In this document: in pieces, positions 8,502-15,414 of the stretch
How positions within the stretch are numbered: the first letter of the stretch is position 1
Layout: every line of letters starts with the position of its first letter
Assembly (NCBI GenBank): GCA_036393335.1
Contig: DASWHD010000163.1
Coordinates: forward strand, 1-16,413
Length of the DNA: 16,413 nt
Source: DASWHD01 sp036393335
GTDB lineage: Bacteria; CG2-30-53-67; CG2-30-70-394
Direction of reading: 5' to 3'
Made by a program: the position numbers and the translations under genes
Notes under the pieces: generated by a model
The model's database searches: none
What the model was told of the DNA's origin: nothing
What the model saw: the letters and a program-made list of their open reading frames with translations, nothing else

Positions 8502-8517
8502 CGGCACGGGGATTGCT
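8502..8517 (+). promoter_or_regulatory. Candidate sigma-54 (-24/-12) promoter of the multicopper oxidase gene
   Basis: CGGCACG-GGGA-TTGCT, against the consensus TGGCACR-N4-TTGCW. The only mismatch is the first base. The GG and GC dinucleotides and the full -12 element are intact with exact spacing. The predicted transcription start is near 8528, giving a leader of about 108 nt before the ATG at 8636. A TTGTTTTTT tract ends 14 nt upstream of it, as at the cytochrome promoter (13 nt). Confidence 0.72.
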
Positions 8518-8621
8518 TAGGAAAGGCGCCAGGCTAGGCGCAGAGGCAGGTACCGGATGTAGAGAGACCTCCGGGATACTCAGGCCCGCGCGGCGCCCTC
8601 GGTCTCTTCTCCCCAAACAAC

Positions 8622-8627
8622 GGAGGA
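8622..8627 (+). promoter_or_regulatory. Ribosome-binding site of the multicopper oxidase gene
   Basis: GGAGGA with 8 nt to the ATG at 8636. It decides the start: the frame stays open upstream to 8462, but that stretch covers the promoter, has no ribosome-binding site and precedes the signal peptide. Confidence 0.8.
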
Positions 8628-8635
8628 TCACCCTA

Positions 8636-11011
8636 ATGTCACCCCATAAACGGTTTGCCGCGATCGTGGGCGCCGCGCTCCTCGCCCCCCTGGCCCTGAG
8701 CGTCGCGAGCGGCCTGGCCCAACCCCTGCCGGGGGGCACCCTCGACCCGCTCACCATCCCGAAGTATGTCATCCCGCTGGTGATCCCGCCGGTGATGCAC
8801 AACGACGGCGCGGCGAACAGCTATGACATCGCGGTCCGCCAGTTCCGGCAGCAGATCCTGCCGGGCGGGATCTGGAACCTCCTCAACGGCCGCAGCGATA
8901 CATTGCCGCCGACCCCCGTGTGGAGCTATGGCCCGGCCGCCGATCCCACCCCGGCGGTCGCCCCGGACCCGGCCTCCCAGTTCAACTATCCGGCCTATAC
9001 CATCGAGACCACGGCGAACGTCCCGGTCGGCGTGCGGTGGATCAACGACCTGGTGGCCGATCCCGACGCCTGCAAGGCGTCGGCCACCCCGGCGACCGAC
9101 CCGGCGTGTCACTTCATCCCCCACCTCCTGCCGGTCGATCAGACCCTGCACTGGGCGAACCCCCCCAAAGCCAACTGCACCGACGGCGACCCGAACCGGA
9201 CCGATTGCGCCACGGATGTCCCCGCGCCCTACACCGGCCCGGTGCCCATCTCCACCCACGTCCATGGGGCGCACGTGGAGGGGCATAGCGACGGCTATCC
9301 CGAGGCGTGGTGGCTGCCGGCCGCCAACGACATCCCCGCCGGCTATGCCAGCCACGGCTCGTTCTTCGACGACGCCACCGGGACGAACCCGGGGAACGTC
9401 GGGTACGCGGACTTCGTGTATCGCAACGACCAGCCCGCGGCCACGATCTGGTACCACGACCACACCCTGGGCATGACCCGCTCCAACGTCTACGCCGGCC
9501 CCGCCGGCTTCTGGCTGGTGCGCGGCGGGGACTACGACACGGTCATCGACGGCAAGACGGGGACGCCGGCCATGCTGCCGGGGCCGGCGCCGGCGGCCGG
9601 CGATACCGTCCTCGAGCTCAACGCCCCGGGCCTCGTGCCGGGGACGACGGACAAGCGCCGCACCATCCGCGAGATCTCCCTCGCCATCCAGGATCGCTCG
9701 TTGAACGCCGACGGCTCCTTGTTCTACCCGGACAACCGCGCCTTCTTCGAGGGGTTGAACGTCGCGGGCACCGCCGGCACTCCGGCGGCACAGTTCCCGG
9801 GTGCGCCCGAGCTGCAGATCCCCTTTGTCCCCGGCTCGGACATCGCCCCGATCTGGAACCCGGAGGCGTTCTTCAACACCATGGTGGTGAACGGCGTCGC
9901 CTGGCCCACATTGGAAGTCGCTCCGGCCCGCTATCGCTTCCGGCTGCTCAACGGCTGCAACTCCCGGTTCCTGAACCTCGCCCTGGTCTATCCCAAGGTG
10001 GGAGACCCCAAGGCCAAGGTGAAGGAGCTGCCGTTCATCCAGATCGGCGCCGAGCAGGGCTTCCTGCCCCAGGCGGTGGAGATCCTCACCGGCTTCGCCA
10101 CCCTCCTCGCCGGCGATGGCAGCAAGCCCAGTCCCGCCCAACGCGTGCCGGCCGCCGAGCCGCAACAGGCCCTGCTCATGGGGCTCGCCGAGCGCGCCGA
10201 CGTGATAGTGGACTTCAGCGGCCTCCCGGACGGGACGCGCGTGCGCATGATCAACACCGCCCCGGATGCCCCCTTCGGCGGCTTCCCGGACACGCCCGCC
10301 GACCCCGGCACCACCGGCCAGGTGATGGAGTTCGTGGTCAGCTCCGCCCTGCTCCAGCCGTCCGACCCGATGACCACCTCGCCGTACCGCCTGGTGCCGC
10401 ACGCCGAGGCCGCGCTCCCGGCGGGAGTGGGCGGCGTCCGCCAGGTCTCCCTCAACGAGGGCGAGTCGGAGACCCTGTGCGTGACCGAAGACGCGGATGG
10501 CAACATCGTGGTCGCCGGTACCCCTCCCTGCCCCGAGGGCAGCGAGCCCTTCGCGCCCAAGGAGGCCCTGCTCGGCCTGGTGGACTTGATGGACCCCGAT
10601 GCGCCGGCAGGCATCCCCCTGAAGTGGACCGACACCAGCGGTGTAAGTACCGCTGTCCCGGTCACCATGGCCGACGGCGTCACCGTGAAGATGGTCAACG
10701 TCACCGAGAACCCCACCGTCGGCGACACCGAGACCTGGGAGCTCTACAACTTCACCGAAGACGCCCATCCTATCCACCTCCACCTGGTACGCTTCGCCGT
10801 GATGAACCGCCAGGTGATCGGCGGCGCGATCCGGCCGGCCGAGCCGTGGGAGAGCGGCTACAAGGACTCGGTCATCGCCTACCCGGGGGAGATCACCCGG
10901 GTGAAGGCGGTCTTCGACATCGCCGGCCTCTACGTGTGGCACTGCCACATCGTCGAGCACGAGGATAACGAGATGATGCGGCCGTACGTGGTGTCATCGC
11001 CCGCGCCGTAA
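8636..11011 (+). CDS. Exported multicopper oxidase (three-domain, CotA/BilO-like copper motifs)
   Basis: Predicted 791-residue exported oxidase. The N-terminus (MSPHKRF, then AAIVGAALLAPLALSVASGLA) is a signal peptide, probably cleaved near residue 28. All four copper motifs are intact: THVHGAH with His208 and His210, WYHDHT with His274 and His276, HPIHLH with His711, His714 and His716, and the C-terminal HCHIVEHEDNEM with His769, Cys770, His771, His775 and Met780. Cys770 with His711, His775 and Met780 would form the type 1 site, and the remaining His residues the trinuclear site, coupling one-electron substrate oxidation to reduction of oxygen to water. It is much longer than CotA (about 510 residues). 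The extra length includes Cys-containing inserts around 140-200 and 540-690. The substrate cannot be read from sequence: Mn(II), Fe(II), Cu(I) and phenols are all known for the family. Its own sigma-54 promoter and terminator bracket it as a single-gene unit next to an octaheme cytochrome. Confidence 0.95.
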   Translation: MSPHKRFAAIVGAALLAPLALSVASGLAQPLPGGTLDPLTIPKYVIPLVIPPVMHNDGAANSYDIAVRQFRQQILPGGIWNLLNGRSDTLPPTPVWSYGPAADPTPAVAPDPASQFNYPAYTIETTANVPVGVRWINDLVADPDACKASATPATDPACHFIPHLLPVDQTLHWANPPKANCTDGDPNRTDCATDVPAPYTGPVPISTHVHGAHVEGHSDGYPEAWWLPAANDIPAGYASHGSFFDDATGTNPGNVGYADFVYRNDQPAATIWYHDHTLGMTRSNVYAGPAGFWLVRGGDYDTVIDGKTGTPAMLPGPAPAAGDTVLELNAPGLVPGTTDKRRTIREISLAIQDRSLNADGSLFYPDNRAFFEGLNVAGTAGTPAAQFPGAPELQIPFVPGSDIAPIWNPEAFFNTMVVNGVAWPTLEVAPARYRFRLLNGCNSRFLNLALVYPKVGDPKAKVKELPFIQIGAEQGFLPQAVEILTGFATLLAGDGSKPSPAQRVPAAEPQQALLMGLAERADVIVDFSGLPDGTRVRMINTAPDAPFGGFPDTPADPGTTGQVMEFVVSSALLQPSDPMTTSPYRLVPHAEAALPAGVGGVRQVSLNEGESETLCVTEDADGNIVVAGTPPCPEGSEPFAPKEALLGLVDLMDPDAPAGIPLKWTDTSGVSTAVPVTMADGVTVKMVNVTENPTVGDTETWELYNFTEDAHPIHLHLVRFAVMNRQVIGGAIRPAEPWESGYKDSVIAYPGEITRVKAVFDIAGLYVWHCHIVEHEDNEMMRPYVVSSPAP

Positions 11012-11033
11012 GCGCCGCCAGCCTCCGGCAGGG

Positions 11034-11061
11034 AAAGGGCCGCCTCGGCGGCCCTTTTTTT
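11034..11061 (+). terminator. Intrinsic terminator after the multicopper oxidase gene
   Basis: Perfect 8-bp stem GGGCCGCC (11037-11044), loop TC, GGCGGCCC (11047-11054), then seven T residues (11055-11061). It lies 25 nt after the stop codon. It should insulate the oxidase transcript from the cytochrome gene. Confidence 0.93.
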
Positions 11062-11311
11062 GCCCGCCCCCTGGCCGGCCACACCCTGATGTTCGGCGTC
11101 GTGCCGATCGCTGGCGAGTAGGGCGGAGCGCTGGTGTGGTCATGCCGGCCGGCGCGCCTCACACCCCCAGTACGTCAATCGGCGATCACTGTCGGGGCGT
11201 TTGGAACTGCCACAGACGGCAGATCCCGTCAAAGGTGGCACTACCACCCGACAAATTTCACGTTTTCAACGAGATATGATGTGGCACGAGGCGTTTCAGC
11301 CGGCAAGAGCC

Positions 11312-11324
11312 TGACAATGTGTCA
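11312..11324. promoter_or_regulatory. Dyad TGACA-N3-TGTCA upstream of the cytochrome promoter
   Basis: Perfect 5-bp arms lie about 80-92 nt upstream of the predicted transcription start, a typical activator distance for sigma-54 promoters. Its right half with the next base reads TGTCAC, an element also found as GTGACA at 8433-8438 and as TGTCAC at 4882-4887 before the other two candidate sigma-54 promoters. Confidence 0.42.
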
Positions 11325-11347
11325 CCCCCCTGCCTAATCCACACCCG

Positions 11348-11359
11348 ACAAGTACTTGT
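11348..11359. promoter_or_regulatory. Perfect 12-bp palindrome ACAAGTACTTGT
   Basis: A fully self-complementary 12-mer about 45-56 nt upstream of the predicted transcription start and 18 nt before the -24 element. It overlaps the TTGTTTTTT tract at 11356-11364. It is a candidate operator, either for an activator or for a second regulator such as a repressor. Confidence 0.45.
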
Positions 11360-11377
11360 TTTTTCTGACCCGATCAC

Positions 11378-11393
11378 TGGCACGCTTGTTGCT
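11378..11393 (+). promoter_or_regulatory. Sigma-54 (-24/-12) promoter of the octaheme cytochrome gene, perfect consensus
   Basis: TGGCACG-CTTG-TTGCT matches TGGCACR-N4-TTGCW at every defined base, with correct spacing. The predicted transcription start is near 11404, so the transcript would have an unusually long leader of about 244 nt before the ATG at 11648. Nothing else in this AT-richer patch looks like a -35/-10 promoter. Confidence 0.85.
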
Positions 11394-11462
11394 GGGGCTA
11401 ATGTAGAATTGGTCTTCTTGTTGGCCCTTGTCCCAGACTCCAGAAGGGGACGTCCTGAGCCA

Positions 11463-11499
11463 GGCTCGACGCGGGGGATCCCGCGTGTGGGGGTGAGCC
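11463..11499 (+). other. Strong stem-loop in the cytochrome mRNA leader
   Basis: The inner arms ACGCGGG (11469-11475) and CCCGCGT (11480-11486) close a GGAT loop. The outer arms GGCTC (11463-11467) and GAGCC (11495-11499) extend it across an internal bulge. A second, weaker stem (GACGC 11510-11514 with GCGTC 11525-11529) and a GGGG-AGA-CCCC hairpin (11611-11621) lie further down. I do not recognise a known riboswitch class. Confidence 0.45.
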
Positions 11500-11635
11500 G
11501 AGGGGCCAGGACGCGACGGTCGGAGCGTCTCCAGCAGGTCCGGGAGGCGCGGGGACGGGAAGTATGTAAGTGTTTTCTCTTGTGGTGGCCGAACCGCGGC
11601 GCGGGGCTGCGGGGAGACCCCACGCTTTATGTCGT

Positions 11636-11643
11636 AAGGAGGG
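11636..11643 (+). promoter_or_regulatory. Strong ribosome-binding site of the cytochrome gene
   Basis: AAGGAGGG with 4 nt to the ATG at 11648. It is a near-perfect anti-16S match and fixes the start directly before the signal peptide. The frame is open further upstream, but that sequence is leader RNA. Confidence 0.88.
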
Positions 11644-11647
11644 AGTG

Positions 11648-14600
11648 ATGAAACGGAATGGGTGGAGTGGTTTTACAGTGCTGTTGTGTCTCCTGTTCGT
11701 AGGAGGCATGACGCTGGCGGCCGTGGCCTCTGCGGCGCCGCCGGAGAACAACGACGCCCGGTGCAGCGACGGCGTCGATAACGACGGCGACGGCCTGATC
11801 GACTGCGCCGATCCCGGCTGCGCGTCGACGACGCCCTGCGCCTGCGTGCCGACGCCCGAGGCCGGCAACTGCACCAATGGCCTGGACGACGACTGCGACA
11901 CCCTCGTCGACTGCTCCGATCCCGACTGTGCCGCCGACCCGGCCTGCGCCGTCCCGAACGAGAACTGCGACAACGGCATCGACGACGACGGCGACACCTT
12001 CATCGACTGCGCCGATCCCGACTGCTTCCAGTCGCCCCTGTGCACCACGCCGGAGGTCTGCAACAACGGCCTCGACGACGACGGCGACACCCTCGTCGAC
12101 TGCGCCGACAGCGACTGCCTCGGCGATCCCGCCTGCCCGACCGGCCCCGAGACGTGCAACAACCTGCTGGATGACAACGGCAACGGCCTGATCGACTGCG
12201 ACGATCCCGCGTGCTCCTCGGATCCGAGCTGCACCGGCGCCCCCACCAGCTTCAAGCACGACTACGTGATCCCCATGAACTACGAGCTGGGCATGCACTG
12301 CACCGGCTTCGACTTCTCGTATTGCTGCGTGCTGCCGCCCTATAACTCCGTCCTCGCCCAGATCATCAAGACCGAGAAGACTCGGCCGGTGGTCCAGGGC
12401 GTGAGCCGCCCGATCCTGGTGCACGCCGACGCGGCCGACCACACGATCGCCGTCGATCCCGACACCGGCGCCCAGTTCCGGCTGCTCTACTGGCACGAGG
12501 ATCAGCGCACCCGCGCCGAGCTGGGGGTGGTCCCGGCGGGCGACTGTCCGGGCTGCGATCCCACCACCGCGTGCGACGATCCCACCAATCCGAACGATCC
12601 ATCCTGTAACGCCCAGGCCGGCCATCTCCTCAACACCCGCGCCGAGGGCGAGAAGCTGATCTACTGGTCGGCGTACTACGACATCCCGGAGGTAGCGGAC
12701 CCGGCCGATCCCACCGATCCGGCCCAGATCATCGCCAGCGGCGACAACTTCGCCAACGCCATCTTCCGCCACCTCTACATCTATCAGGACGCGGAAGGGA
12801 CCATCCCCGGCGGCACCACGGACGATACCCTGCAGCTCAACTTCGGCATCGAGATCCCGGTCGGCGTGGACAAGGGTCCGGCGGGTCATGCCCTGTCCTC
12901 GACGTTCAACGCCAACGGCACCGTCGCCACGGCCGCCCACCTCACCTATACGGGCGAGACGGGCACGGTGGTGTACACCGATTCGCCGGTGACGCCGTTC
13001 GACGGCGCCGTCGCCCCCGATGACGTGCAGATCGACAACGTGCCGATCGTCCTCACCAACCCGGGGATCTGGGAGGCCTTGGGCCTGCCCCTGACGCCCT
13101 TCCCGGACGGCATCGACGTGTTCAGCCCGGATCTCTCCGAGTCGGCGATCCGGCCCTACGTGCGGATGACCGCCCAGGTCGTGGACCTGAACGACAACGC
13201 GATCCTCAACTCGGCCGGCCAGCCGCAGATCTTCTTCGGCGCCGCCCCGATCGACATCCCCAACTGCGAGCGCTGCCACGCCAACGACCGGGGCAATGAC
13301 CGGCCCGATCTGGGCGGCGCCCGCTCGGTGACCACCGCCAACGGCCTGGAGTCCATCCCCGCCCTGGTGGCGGACGAGTACGTCTACTGGCGCAACACGG
13401 TCGGCCTGTCCGACTGGTATGCGCGGGTGAAGTCGTCGGCGATCTCCATCCTCGGCATCCACGATGCCAAGCATGGCACCGGCTTCCTGGCCAACTACGA
13501 CTCCACCTCCGCCGTCCAGACCTCGTTCTTCTCGCGGCTCGGCCGGCAGACGGTCATTTGCCACGACTGTCACGCGGACAACGTCATCGCCGTCCTGGAG
13601 TCCAAGAAGGTCGGCGAGATCCCGCTGGCCGATCGCGGCGCCAACTACAACGCCCTCTGGGGGGCCGACCCGGACCACCTGGTCCCGGCCCTCGCCGAGG
13701 CGGTCCACGCGGAGCACCTGGCCCACACCCCGATGCTCGACGGCAAGGGCCGCAGCGGCTCCTGCCAGGGCTGCCACCCGGCGCACCGTTCCGACGGCGG
13801 CCTGAGCGCCTACCCGATCACCACCGACGGCCTGAACCCGTACGGGCCGGAGGGCGGCAACCCGAGCGGCGACAACCGCGACGCCGCGGGCGGCTGCTTC
13901 GTGGGCCGCGACGTCCACTCCAACCGGATGAAGGACGACCCGGCGGTGATCGGCGCCGCCAACGTGACGCCGAGCTACCTGAACGCCGTGGGCACCTGGC
14001 TGCGGGACAACGTGGCCAATGACGGGCCGCAGTGGAAGGGCATCTGGTGCACCAACTGTCACAGCCAGGTGCAGCGCGAGCTGTACAAGGCGGATGACCT
14101 GGACAGCCCCGCCTACAACCCGGACCCGGCGGACACGGTGCGTGACGCCACCAGCCTCTCCAACCTGGCCAGCCAGCTCAACGCCGCGGGCATCACCCCG
14201 GCGGGGGCGACGGGCGCGGCCTCCTTCACCCAGACCCTGCTGGAGCAGATGCTCGACCCGGGTAGCCACCGGGCCGTGGACTACACCAACCTGGCCTGGG
14301 CCGCCGACCGCACCACGGGCAACATCGCGTCGGTGAGTGTGAGCGCGACGTTGGCCAACGGCGCGGACAGCGACGGCGAGTACAACGTAGTGATCGTCGG
14401 CCTCGATCCCAACACCGTGCCGGCGACCGACCTGTTTGGCAACCCGGCACCCGGCGACACCATGCTGGTGCCCCACGAGGCGGCGACCGACGGCCGCGAT
14501 TACTGGCTGTCGGTGGGTGCCCCCAAGTGCGCCGACTGCCACCAGCCGCCGTTCGTCGAGGACCAGGGTGGGGTGAGCCTGGCGTTCGCCCTGCAGCTCG

Positions 14601-15163
14601 GCCTGGTGGGCCCGGAGGCCCTGAAGACGACCGATACCGGCGCCTTCCCCATCAACCAGCCCAAGAAGTACTCCAACAACCGTTACACCAAGGGCCACGC
14701 GGGCCTCACCTGCCAGGGCTGCCACGAGTCCATCCACGGGCTGTATCCCGTGACCCCGCCGAACTACATCACGGCCGGTGCGCGGGCGATCGACGAGACG
14801 AGCTGGCGGCAGGCGGCGTTGTTGAACCAGGACAACACCCACGGCCCGGTGAAGTGCGGCTCGTGCCACAAGACCAACCAGAACGGCACGGTGGCCAGCA
14901 CCAAGAACATCAAGTTCAACGGGGTCAATATCGACAGCAATCTCGATACCGCCATCAAGTGGATGCACACCTTCCGCGCCGCCTCGCCGCGCCTCGAAGG
15001 GACCTGCCTGCGCTGCCACACCAGCATGAAGTGGCAGCGGAGCGGTCAGATCACGGCCCAGTGCTCTGACCTCCAGCGCCACCTCGACCTCGGCCGAGTG
15101 GACCTCAACCACGCCGAGGCAGCCTCGCAGGAGCTGGGGATCGATCCCTGCATCTTCCAGTAG
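11648..15163 (+). CDS. Exported octaheme c-type cytochrome with N-terminal Asp/Cys repeats
   Basis: Predicted 1171-residue exported multiheme cytochrome. Residues 1-30 are a signal peptide (MKRNGW, a hydrophobic core, then ASAA). There is no lipobox. Residues 39-195 hold five Asp/Cys repeats. A segment at 206-238 with LGMHC (His217, Cys218), FDFSYCC and PPYN follows, then a long beta-rich region to about 535. Eight CXXCH heme motifs start at residues 540, 638, 706, 801, 961, 1022, 1070 and 1120, so eight covalently bound hemes are expected after periplasmic maturation. The spacing is wide, with a gap of about 160 residues between hemes 4 and 5. This is unlike dense 26-residue-per-heme nanowire cytochromes and unlike octaheme nitrite or tetrathionate reductases, whose special CXXCK-type site is absent. 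Its role is probably periplasmic or cell-surface electron transfer, possibly with the oxidase encoded upstream (inference). Expression should be sigma-54-dependent from 11378. It ends at a strong terminator. Confidence 0.93.
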   Translation: MKRNGWSGFTVLLCLLFVGGMTLAAVASAAPPENNDARCSDGVDNDGDGLIDCADPGCASTTPCACVPTPEAGNCTNGLDDDCDTLVDCSDPDCAADPACAVPNENCDNGIDDDGDTFIDCADPDCFQSPLCTTPEVCNNGLDDDGDTLVDCADSDCLGDPACPTGPETCNNLLDDNGNGLIDCDDPACSSDPSCTGAPTSFKHDYVIPMNYELGMHCTGFDFSYCCVLPPYNSVLAQIIKTEKTRPVVQGVSRPILVHADAADHTIAVDPDTGAQFRLLYWHEDQRTRAELGVVPAGDCPGCDPTTACDDPTNPNDPSCNAQAGHLLNTRAEGEKLIYWSAYYDIPEVADPADPTDPAQIIASGDNFANAIFRHLYIYQDAEGTIPGGTTDDTLQLNFGIEIPVGVDKGPAGHALSSTFNANGTVATAAHLTYTGETGTVVYTDSPVTPFDGAVAPDDVQIDNVPIVLTNPGIWEALGLPLTPFPDGIDVFSPDLSESAIRPYVRMTAQVVDLNDNAILNSAGQPQIFFGAAPIDIPNCERCHANDRGNDRPDLGGARSVTTANGLESIPALVADEYVYWRNTVGLSDWYARVKSSAISILGIHDAKHGTGFLANYDSTSAVQTSFFSRLGRQTVICHDCHADNVIAVLESKKVGEIPLADRGANYNALWGADPDHLVPALAEAVHAEHLAHTPMLDGKGRSGSCQGCHPAHRSDGGLSAYPITTDGLNPYGPEGGNPSGDNRDAAGGCFVGRDVHSNRMKDDPAVIGAANVTPSYLNAVGTWLRDNVANDGPQWKGIWCTNCHSQVQRELYKADDLDSPAYNPDPADTVRDATSLSNLASQLNAAGITPAGATGAASFTQTLLEQMLDPGSHRAVDYTNLAWAADRTTGNIASVSVSATLANGADSDGEYNVVIVGLDPNTVPATDLFGNPAPGDTMLVPHEAATDGRDYWLSVGAPKCADCHQPPFVEDQGGVSLAFALQLGLVGPEALKTTDTGAFPINQPKKYSNNRYTKGHAGLTCQGCHESIHGLYPVTPPNYITAGARAIDETSWRQAALLNQDNTHGPVKCGSCHKTNQNGTVASTKNIKFNGVNIDSNLDTAIKWMHTFRAASPRLEGTCLRCHTSMKWQRSGQITAQCSDLQRHLDLGRVDLNHAEAASQELGIDPCIFQ
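11762..12232 (+). repeat. Five tandem Asp/Cys repeat units encoded in the cytochrome N-terminus
   Basis: Five units of 31-36 residues with pattern C-x2-G-x-D-(D/N)-(D/N)-x-D/N-x3-D-C-x-D-x2-C-x5-C. The Cys sets are 39/53/58/64, 75/89/94/100, 107/121/126/132, 138/152/157/163 and 170/184/189/195, with spacing 14, 5 and 6 in each. The DNDGDG-type loops look Ca-binding, and the four Cys could form two disulfides per unit. Unit 2 has one extra Cys (Cys83) in the loop position usually held by Gly. Similar repeats occur in exported proteins of deltaproteobacteria and relatives. Confidence 0.85.
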
Positions 15164-15174
15164 AGGCCGGTAGA

Positions 15175-15225
15175 GAGAGGGGTCGTTGGCAGGTCGCGGT
15201 CACCCGCGACCTGCCAGCCCCTCTC
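15175..15225 (+). other. Long stem-loop directly after the cytochrome gene
   Basis: Perfect 13-bp inner arms (15187-15199 and 15204-15216) close a TCAC loop. GAGAGGGG (15175-15182) and CCCCTCTC (15218-15225) extend it as outer arms. No T-run follows. It sits just before the true intrinsic terminator and may protect the 3' end of the cytochrome mRNA or act as a first terminator. Confidence 0.7.
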
Positions 15226-15242
15226 ACCTCGGGCAAGAACCA

Positions 15243-15271
15243 GGGGGGAGCCATGGCTCCCCCCTCTTTTT
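15243..15271 (+). terminator. Intrinsic terminator after the cytochrome gene
   Basis: A self-complementary GC-rich stem (arms GGGGGGAGCCA 15243-15253 and TGGCTCCCCCC 15254-15264) is followed by TCTTTTT. It comes 80 nt after the cytochrome stop, so the isomerase gene downstream should have its own promoter. Confidence 0.88.
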
Positions 15272-15361
15272 GTGCCTGGGCCCCTGAAGCGCAGCGCGGG
15301 TCCGTCCCGCACGGGACACCGGCGCCCGCCCCTGATTGCTGCCATACCTTACCGCCTGCGT

Positions 15362-15367
15362 TATAGT
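15362..15367 (+). promoter_or_regulatory. Possible -10 element of the isomerase gene
   Basis: TATAGT lies 47 nt before the ATG at 15415. The nearest -35-like hexamer, TTGCTG at 15336-15341, gives a 20-nt spacer, which is too long for a strong promoter. No -24/-12 element is seen here, so this gene is probably not a direct sigma-54 target. Confidence 0.3.
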
Positions 15368-15414
15368 CCGCCGCCACACCACTCCATCCGCGGCGATCAC
15401 CCGAAGGGATCCCC

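Larger units (their letters stand above)
8114..8635. other. Long regulatory spacer before the multicopper oxidase gene
   Basis: This 522-nt spacer holds a nested hairpin just after the activator gene (8165-8208), two dyads of TGTC/GACA type (8210-8220 and 8312-8325), an AT-rich patch (about 8351-8385), an inverted repeat (8440-8457), a TTGTTTTTT tract (8479-8487), a -24/-12 promoter (8502-8517), and a leader of about 108 nt. No protein-coding frame in it looks real. The layout fits an enhancer-dependent promoter with activator sites far upstream. Confidence 0.55.
11062..11647. other. Long regulatory spacer and leader before the cytochrome gene
   Basis: This 586-nt region has no convincing gene. 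From left to right it holds an imperfect long inverted repeat (GGCCGGC with CACACC near 11073-11085 against GGTGTGG and GCCGGCC near 11133-11150), GGTGG-CACTA-CCACC (11234-11248), the dyads at 11312-11324 and 11348-11359, the perfect -24/-12 promoter (11378-11393) and a structured leader of about 240 nt (11404-11647). Base composition drops to a clearly AT-richer patch around 11240-11420, as is usual for an enhancer-dependent promoter. Confidence 0.6.

Noticed and set aside
11281..11298. Second TGGCACG-like sequence (GTGGCACGAGGCGTTTC) considered as a -24/-12 promoter
   Set aside because: The -24 part is good, but the -12 region reads GTTTC instead of TTGCW and lacks the essential GC, so it should not work as a sigma-54 promoter.
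11404..11647. Cytochrome leader considered as a c-di-GMP, cobalamin or Mn riboswitch
   Set aside because: None of the conserved core sequences of those classes as I know them can be found. Only generic GC-rich stems are visible.
11319..11648. Small open frame of about 109 codons in the cytochrome leader whose stop overlaps the cytochrome ATG (TGATG)
   Set aside because: Its first Met lies upstream of the predicted transcription start, it has no ribosome-binding site, its sequence is low-complexity Arg/Gly-rich, and long open frames are expected by chance at this GC content.
11762..12232. Periodic GAC/TGC-rich DNA considered as a CRISPR or non-coding tandem repeat
   Set aside because: The periodicity is explained by repeated protein units in frame. 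There are no identical direct repeats with unique spacers.
11627..15112. Very long minus-strand open frame (about 1160 codons) opposite the cytochrome gene
   Set aside because: The plus strand has eight CXXCH motifs, a signal peptide and a strong ribosome-binding site. The reverse frame is Val/Gly/Ala/Arg-rich and repetitive without motifs, so it mirrors the codon bias of the real gene.
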